Below are positions 58,780 through 64,000 of a DNA stretch of 64,000 bases, piece after piece (within the stretch, counting starts at the first letter, position 1; each line of letters begins with the position of its first letter). The position numbers were made by a program, and so were the translations under genes. This DNA is from Ursus arctos (Eukaryota > Chordata > Mammalia > Carnivora > Ursidae), in NCBI RefSeq assembly GCF_023065955.2, contig NW_026623050.1:17752501-17816500 (forward strand). Direction: 5' to 3'. The notes below the pieces were generated by a model. That model was not told the DNA's origin. It saw only the letters and a program-made list of their open reading frames with translations, and did not search any database.

Positions 58780-59400
58780 CCGAAAAGACTTTTGAAAGAT
58801 GGAAGGCAGTCATCAGGAACTACTGGCTCCCCACCCTTTTGCTTCTCCAACTCCCGCCAGATTTCCTAGCTCCCTCCCACCTGAGTTTAGGCCCAGCCAC
58901 ACTTAAAGGCTCCGAGGGCAAGGATTAAAAGTACAGTCCTTAACTCAAAAGGTAACAATTATTTTTATTTCCAGTACCTATTACTCTAATTCTAGATTCC
59001 AATCTTGTGTGTCCTAAAATATCTATGTGATCTCTGGACCTTCATTCCCACTCTTCTGGCTGTGTCCTAACCACCTGCTATTTGATCAGTCTCTGCATCT
59101 CTATGCCTGGTTCTTTGGCACCTGATTCCCCCAGCGGTTGATGTTCTGGATCGGGAAGTGCTTTCTGCTCATGTCCATAGCACTCACCTGCTTTATATTG
59201 CCCTGATCTTCCTGAACTACTGGAGTTTAAGTACTTATTAGCCACCCTCATCCTGTACCTTCAACAACCAGACACACACCTAACTTCCCTGTTGGTGGAA
59301 GGTCCTCAGTAGTGAAAATGACTTAGATTCAAACGGACTTGATTCTAGTCCTAGTTCTAATCCTGGGGCTAAACTACATGTGAGCCTTCTTTTGTTTTGT
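58780..59400. other. Intergenic stretch, nothing firm
   Basis: Weak L2-like wording near 58880-59270; no gene seen. Confidence 0.4.
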
Positions 59401-59409
59401 TCTTTTATT

Positions 59410-60290
59410 TTTTTAAATAAACTTTTAAAATTTTAGAAGTTTTAGATTAATAGAAAAAATTGCAAAGGTACTACAGCATTCCCATATACCTTGGTCAGTG
59501 AACTGAATGTTTATGCCCCTACCACCCTCCCATTCCCAGCCCCACTCCCCCACCCCTGCCTAATTCATATGTTGAAATCCTAACCCCCAAGGTGATGGTA
59601 TTAGAGGTGGGGGACTTTGGAAGGTGATTAGGTCATGAGGGTGGAGCCCTCATGAACGCATTAGTGCCCTTTTGAAAGAGACCCCAGAGAGATCCCTCAC
59701 CCCTCCTACCACGTGAAGATACAGTGAGAAGACAGCCATCTGTGAGGAAGCGGGCCAGCACCCTGATCTTGGGCTTCTCATCCTCCAGAATTGTGAGAAA
59801 TTTCTGTTGTTGATAAGCCATCCAGTCTACGGTATTTTGTTACAGTAGCTTGAACAGGTTAAGACACCCTGCATTGCCTTATTATTAACATCTTACTATA
59901 GTATATTTGTTATAATTAATGAACTATACTGACATTAACTAGAGTCCGTACTTTATTCAGATCTCCTTAGTTTTTACCTGGTTTCCTTTTCTGTTCGAGG
60001 AAATCTCATTTAATCATCTCATTCGGATCTTCTTGGCTGGCAGTTCTTCCCTTTTCTTGTTTTTGATACCAATTTTGAGTAGTGCAGGTCAAGCACTTTG
60101 TAGACTATCCCTCAGCTGGGATTTGTCTTGATTAGACTGGGGGTTTTTATGAGGTGAAGTGCCATTTTCATCATCTCAGGTCAAGGGCCACACTGTCAAC
60201 ATGACATCACTGTGGTTACTGACCTGGGTCATCTGGCTCAGGTAGTGTTTGCCAAGGGTTTCCATTGTAAAGTTACTCTTTTCCCTGTTA
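59410..60290. repeat. Old L1-like repeat split by another old element
   Basis: 59420-59500 ('agattaatagaaaaaattgc') continues at 59865-60290 ('attattaacatcttactatag', 'actttattcagatctcctta', 'gggatttgtcttgattag'). Between them, about 59505-59862, is an old element with 'gttgaaatcctaacccccaagg', 'gattaggtcatgagggtgg' and 'agaaatttctgttgttg'. Confidence 0.6.
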
Positions 60291-60660
60291 CAAGCTGAAT
60301 TGTATCTCCTCAAAATTCTTATGTTGAGCTCTAACCCTCAGTAACTCAGATTGTGTGTTGACTAACATAACATAATTAAAAAAAAAAGAAAGAAACTAAT
60401 ATCTGGGCCTCATTGTTACTGGGGTATTATTGCTTCTAGGACCTGTCAGCCACAGAGCAAGGACATGGTGTATACTGACCTATGTATGTAGACCTACCTA
60501 GACTCATTTCTGTACATTGCCACCTATATTTATTAAGCTGAATATGAATTCATAGTGATCTCTCCAACTCTAAACTGTTACTACATAGGTCATTCTGGCC
60601 TCCTCCCCTAGCTTATCCATAAACTCTTCAATAATGAGGAATCTGAGCCTGTCTTCTTTT

Positions 60661-60859
60661 TTTTTTTTTTTAAGATTTTATTTATTTATTCGACAGAGAT
60701 AGAGACAGCCAGCGAGAGAGGGAACACAAGCAGGGGGAGTGGGAGAGGAAGAAGCAGGCTCCTAGTGGAGGAGCCTGATGTGGGGCTCGATCCCGTAACG
60801 CCGGGATCACGCCCCGAGCCGAAGGCAGACACTTAACCGCTGTGCCACCCAGGCGCCCC
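60661..60859 (-). mobile_element. CanSINE, young type
   Basis: Perfect 17-bp duplication TGAGCCTGTCTTCTTTT at 60644-60660 and 60860-60876. Confidence 0.95.
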
Positions 60860-60876
60860 TGAGCCTGTCTTCTTTT

Positions 60877-61806
60877 AATCAGCACCTTATATGTATTATT
60901 GAAGGATTCAAATGAGAAAGCGTACTGGAAACTAGACTGTGCTATACAATTTTAAGAGATCATTAATCAAATTTTTGGTCCTCTCTCCCCCTACATATTC
61001 ACTCCCTGCCTTGGACTGCCCGGGCCTGTCGTGTTGTAGGGTTCGATGGAAGCACAATCAAGAATTAGGTGACTTCTGAAAAAGTATTCTGGAAGGGGAG
61101 CAAAATGAAAATAGGTATCAGCCAGAAAGGATGACTAGCTCAAAGATTAGAATTGTAGAAACGTACTGACTTATTTGGCTATACCACCGGGCTGTATAGT
61201 TTACGGCTCTTCCGATGTGAGGGAGGCATGTCAGATTAAAGCGAGTACAGGGTACCGAATCCCCTGAAGCTCTCGCACACGAAGGTAGACAACACTGCAG
61301 GGTTGTATTGAAGAGGCATCTGGGAAGGTATAATGGCATCTGTCCCAGTTGTTTGCCTGTCATCTTCTCTGAATTTGGGGGAAATTTCTATATGAGTCTT
61401 GCCTCCTGATAGAAATACCAGAACACAAATCCCACTTGTCTTGCAGCTCAGATGCAGTGTATGACCTGTCTACAAAGATCAGATCCATCCGCATAAGACT
61501 GAGGATATGGGAGGGAGCAAACGTGAGGAGAGAGGCTCTGCCCAGAACTTCCATTTGCCAGGGAAGGTAGCAGCAGAAGTGGCCCAGCTCTGGAGACAAC
61601 AGTGGTTACATGCATGTTGGACTCCTGGCTTCCAGGGTTTGGCGGCGGCAGCAGCCGCCGCACTTTGCCTACCAGGTCGTTGCTGTAGCATGTTTCTGGA
61701 GTTTCTGCGAGATTTACATCAAGACTTCCTCTAGCCTTTCCAACAATTTTGTAAGTGATTGGATAATTTTTGATAAATCCCTTTTCTGCTTAAAGGAGAC
61801 AGTTAA
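60877..61806. other. Intergenic stretch, probably an old element at its end
   Basis: 'cctttccaacaattttgtaag', then past the next SINE 'gagaaccctgaccagtat', suggests an old repeat whose family I cannot name. A short GCC/GCA-rich patch (61638-61668) lies within. Antiparallel 70- to 80-codon frames are unsupported. Confidence 0.4.
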
Positions 61807-61820
61807 GAATTTGTGATTGA

Positions 61821-62015
61821 TGGGGCGCCTGGGTGGCGCAGTCGCTAAGCGTCTGCCTTCAGCTCAGGGCGTGATCCCGGGGTCCTGGGATCGAGCCCCA
61901 CATCAGGCTCCTCCGCTGGGAGCCTGCTTCCTCTCCCACTCCCCTGCTGTGTTCCCTCTCTCGCTGGCTGTCTCTCTCTCTGTCAAATAAATAAAATCTT
62001 AAAAAAAAAAAAAAG
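61821..62015 (+). mobile_element. CanSINE, young type
   Basis: Perfect 14-bp duplication GAATTTGTGATTGA at 61807-61820 and 62016-62029. Confidence 0.95.
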
Positions 62016-62029
62016 GAATTTGTGATTGA

Positions 62030-63010
62030 GAACCCTGACCAGTATAGATTGGAGTAGCAGCAGTTAATGGAAATGGCTAACATTCAAGGGTATAATTTCT
62101 TTCAGAAAATATTTATTGGGCACTTAACTAAGGCTGGGCTAAATAAGTGTTCAAGCAAACTAATAAGGTACCTCTCCTGGAAAGGAGAATAACGGAATGA
62201 AGGCACTTAGAATGCACTGTGATTAGGTGCTAAAACAGTGTCATGTGGAAATGGTTCTTGTGTCTCAGAGGATGGAATGATTAACATGACGTGGGGGAGG
62301 TGAGCATTCAGTTGTCACAAAGGTATGTTTGAATTAAGTTCTGAAATACAGCTAGGAGCGTATCAACAGATATTACCAACTAAGACAAGATAAGCCACAG
62401 GCCAGGGAAAGATATTTATGATGCATATACTATCTACAAAATTTTTTAAAAATAAAGAACTTACGTTTCTTCTAGGGAACCTGACCTAAGACAAAGGCAA
62501 AAAGCAATAGTTGCCATATATGGAATTTAGATATAATGGATTCAGTTCAGGAGAGCAGCTAAGTCCCAAGCTGACAGCTGTGTGTAAGGGTAAAAAAGCA
62601 ACAGGTTCAGACTGAAGCAAAGAAGTGTTTCCTGGAACAAAAGGAAGACTTAGAGAATACTTGATATGAGGAAGGACAGTAAAATAATTGTAGTTATGAT
62701 AAAAACCAAAAGTACAAGGGGAAAAAATAATTAAAAACACCAAGAAAAACAAAATACTATGTAAGGGAATGTGACCCTAGTATAAACTGTGATCTACTGT
62801 ACCAGCTGTATCGACCGATAAAGCTAACTATTAATAAAGTCATGAAACAGAATGCAAACGTCATCACCTTTGACAACGTAACTGTAAGAACACAGATGAC
62901 AAAAGATGGAGGGTGGAGGGAGAGTCAAAAGGAAAGATGTGGCATTAATATTGTCGTCTTACCCACCAGATAGACAAGAATTACTGTTGACAGCCCATAT
63001 AAGAAATAAA
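62030..63010. other. Intergenic stretch, nothing firm
   Basis: Possible old repeat at 62090-62460; no gene recognised. The 88-codon minus frame (62486-62752) lacks a domain. Confidence 0.4.
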
Positions 63011-63014
63011 GGTC

Positions 63015-63198
63015 AGGGGACCTGGGCGGCTCAGTCAGTGAAGCGTCTGCCTTGGGGCTCAGGTCATGATCCCAGGGTCCTGTGATAGAGCCCCACATCA
63101 GGCTCTCTGTTTAGCGGGGAACCTACTTCTTCCTCTCCCTCTGCCCCTACTCCCTGCTTGTACTTGCTCTCTCTCTGTCCAAAAAAAAAAAAAAAAAA
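63015..63198 (+). mobile_element. CanSINE, older type
   Basis: Older body with 'ttggggctcaggtcatg' and a run of 18 A. No clear duplication. Confidence 0.9.
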
Positions 63199-63263
63199 GT
63201 GAAAAAAAAATTAGTAGACTTTGTAAAGGAAGTCTATAAAGGAATCAAGAGTAATGATATTAT

Positions 63264-63455
63264 GGGGTGCCTGGGTAGCGCAGTCGTTAAGCGTCTGCCT
63301 TTGGCTCAGGGCGTGATCCTGGCGTTATGGGATCGAGTCCCACATCGGGCTCCTCTGCTGGGAGCCTGCTTCTTCCTCTCCCACTCCCCCTGCTTGTGTT
63401 CCCTCTCTCGCTGGCTGTCACATAAATAAATAAAATCTTTAAAAAAAAAAAAAAA
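63264..63455 (+). mobile_element. CanSINE, young type
   Basis: Perfect 15-bp duplication GAGTAATGATATTAT at 63249-63263 and 63456-63470. Lies 65 bp from the preceding SINE. Confidence 0.95.
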
Positions 63456-63470
63456 GAGTAATGATATTAT

Positions 63471-63848
63471 AATCCTCGAAGGATGGTGGGAAACGTACAC
63501 TAAATCCTCTCAGTCTTGAAAACCATCAATTTATGTCTAAAATTAAGAAATCAAGAAACAGTGATATTAACATACTATTGAGCAGTATGGAGGCAACCGC
63601 CAGAAAAAACACAAAACTGTTTCAAGCAGTTCTCCCTGTGGGGAGCTAAACTTGCTGGTAGAGGTCCATATTGTGATTCTTAGCTTTTCATGATGTCCTT
63701 TCTGTACTACTTGACTTCAGAATCACATACACGTATAAATGTAATTAAAAAAAAAAAACCCACACAAACTGGTGTGTGTGCTCTTGGGCCTCTCTCTGGC
63801 CAGTGGCCTACCCGACACTCTCTCCTGTGTGCCCAGGTCTGACCCTCC
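63471..63848. other. Intergenic stretch before RPS27A copy
   Basis: No gene recognised; an A run at 63747-63758 may be the tail of an old insertion. Confidence 0.35.
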
Positions 63849-64000
63849 TCTTCCTTTTCCTCCATCTCAGGTGGAGGTGCCCCCAAGCTGCAGATTTTCG
63901 TGAAAACCCTCACGAGGGAAGACCGTCAGGATCGAGGTTAAACCCTCAGATACAATAGAAAATCTAAAGGCCAAGATTGAGGAGAAGGAAGGAATCCCTC
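63849..64000 (+). pseudogene. RPS27A processed pseudogene, 5' end only
   Basis: RPS27A encodes ubiquitin fused to ribosomal protein eS31 (S27a). From 63849 the sequence resembles the RPS27A 5' UTR and runs without an intron into a ubiquitin-like reading frame at 63888. The start codon is CTG instead of [11 protein letters not shown] follows, then one extra A near 63915 shifts the frame so that a TAA soon appears. Further on, codons match the [16 protein letters not shown] region with substitutions at normally invariant ubiquitin positions. The copy continues past the window end, so its S27a part, poly(A) and target-site duplication cannot be seen. UBA52, UBB or UBC origin is less likely because of the 5' UTR match. 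Confidence 0.85.

Noticed and set aside
61638..61668. GCA/GCC-rich patch as a triplet-repeat gene or second CpG island
   Set aside because: Only about 30 bp, few CpG around it, no matching gene signal.
1..64000. CRISPR array, prokaryotic operon or phage system
   Set aside because: The regularly recurring similar blocks are dispersed SINEs with target-site duplications; gene structure and repeats are mammalian.

Overview
This is genomic DNA from a carnivoran mammal, most likely an arctoid (bear, giant panda or pinniped lineage). The main evidence is about 38 tRNA-Lys-derived CanSINE insertions. Most are of the young type reading 'ggggcgcctgggtggc', then 'gtgatcccggcgttctggg', then an (aaataa)n / oligo-A tail, which I recall from bears and pinnipeds rather than dogs or cats. 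Mammal-wide MIR, L2, L1, MER5A-like and Tigger-like relics lie beneath them.

The only protein-coding gene I can support is MYO5A (unconventional myosin-Va), read on the minus strand. Its first coding exon is 54412-54438: nine codons, MAASELYTK, followed by a consensus GTAAGG donor. It sits in a strong CpG island at about 54100-55060 that must hold the promoter. Everything to the left (1-54411) is therefore the 5' part of MYO5A intron 1. Exon 2 lies outside the window, and no other exon was recognised. Everything to the right (from about 55060) is upstream intergenic DNA.

Layout. 1-37.5 kb: intron 1, densely filled with SINEs (30 copies), several L1 3' ends (7.8-10.0, 14.0-14.9, 20.8-22.0, 30.6-30.9, 32.5-33.6 kb), MIR and L2 relics and a Tigger-like element. 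37.8-38.35 kb: a processed SEM1 (DSS1/SHFM1) pseudogene on the minus strand with a perfect 14-bp target-site duplication. 38.4-54.1 kb: promoter-proximal intron 1. It has little young repeat content and no CanSINE from 44.9 kb to 55.5 kb, and is a candidate regulatory zone. 54.1-55.06 kb: CpG-island promoter with a GGGGC pentamer array, a ZNF143/THAP11-like site and a possible divergent transcript start. 55.5-63.8 kb: intergenic DNA with SINEs and older repeats. 63.85-64.0 kb: the 5' end of a processed RPS27A (ubiquitin-S27a) pseudogene running off the window.

Almost all small open reading frames here are chance frames in repeats or GC-rich DNA. I see no new multi-gene system. The most notable items are a SINE that carried 3' flanking DNA with it (3' transduction, 23.7-24.0 kb), an orphan 41-bp SINE-body segment at 19.4 kb sharing an internal deletion with a SINE 1.5 kb away, a CpG-dense single-copy patch with a perfect hairpin at 19.0-19.3 kb, and the SINE-free zone around the MYO5A promoter.
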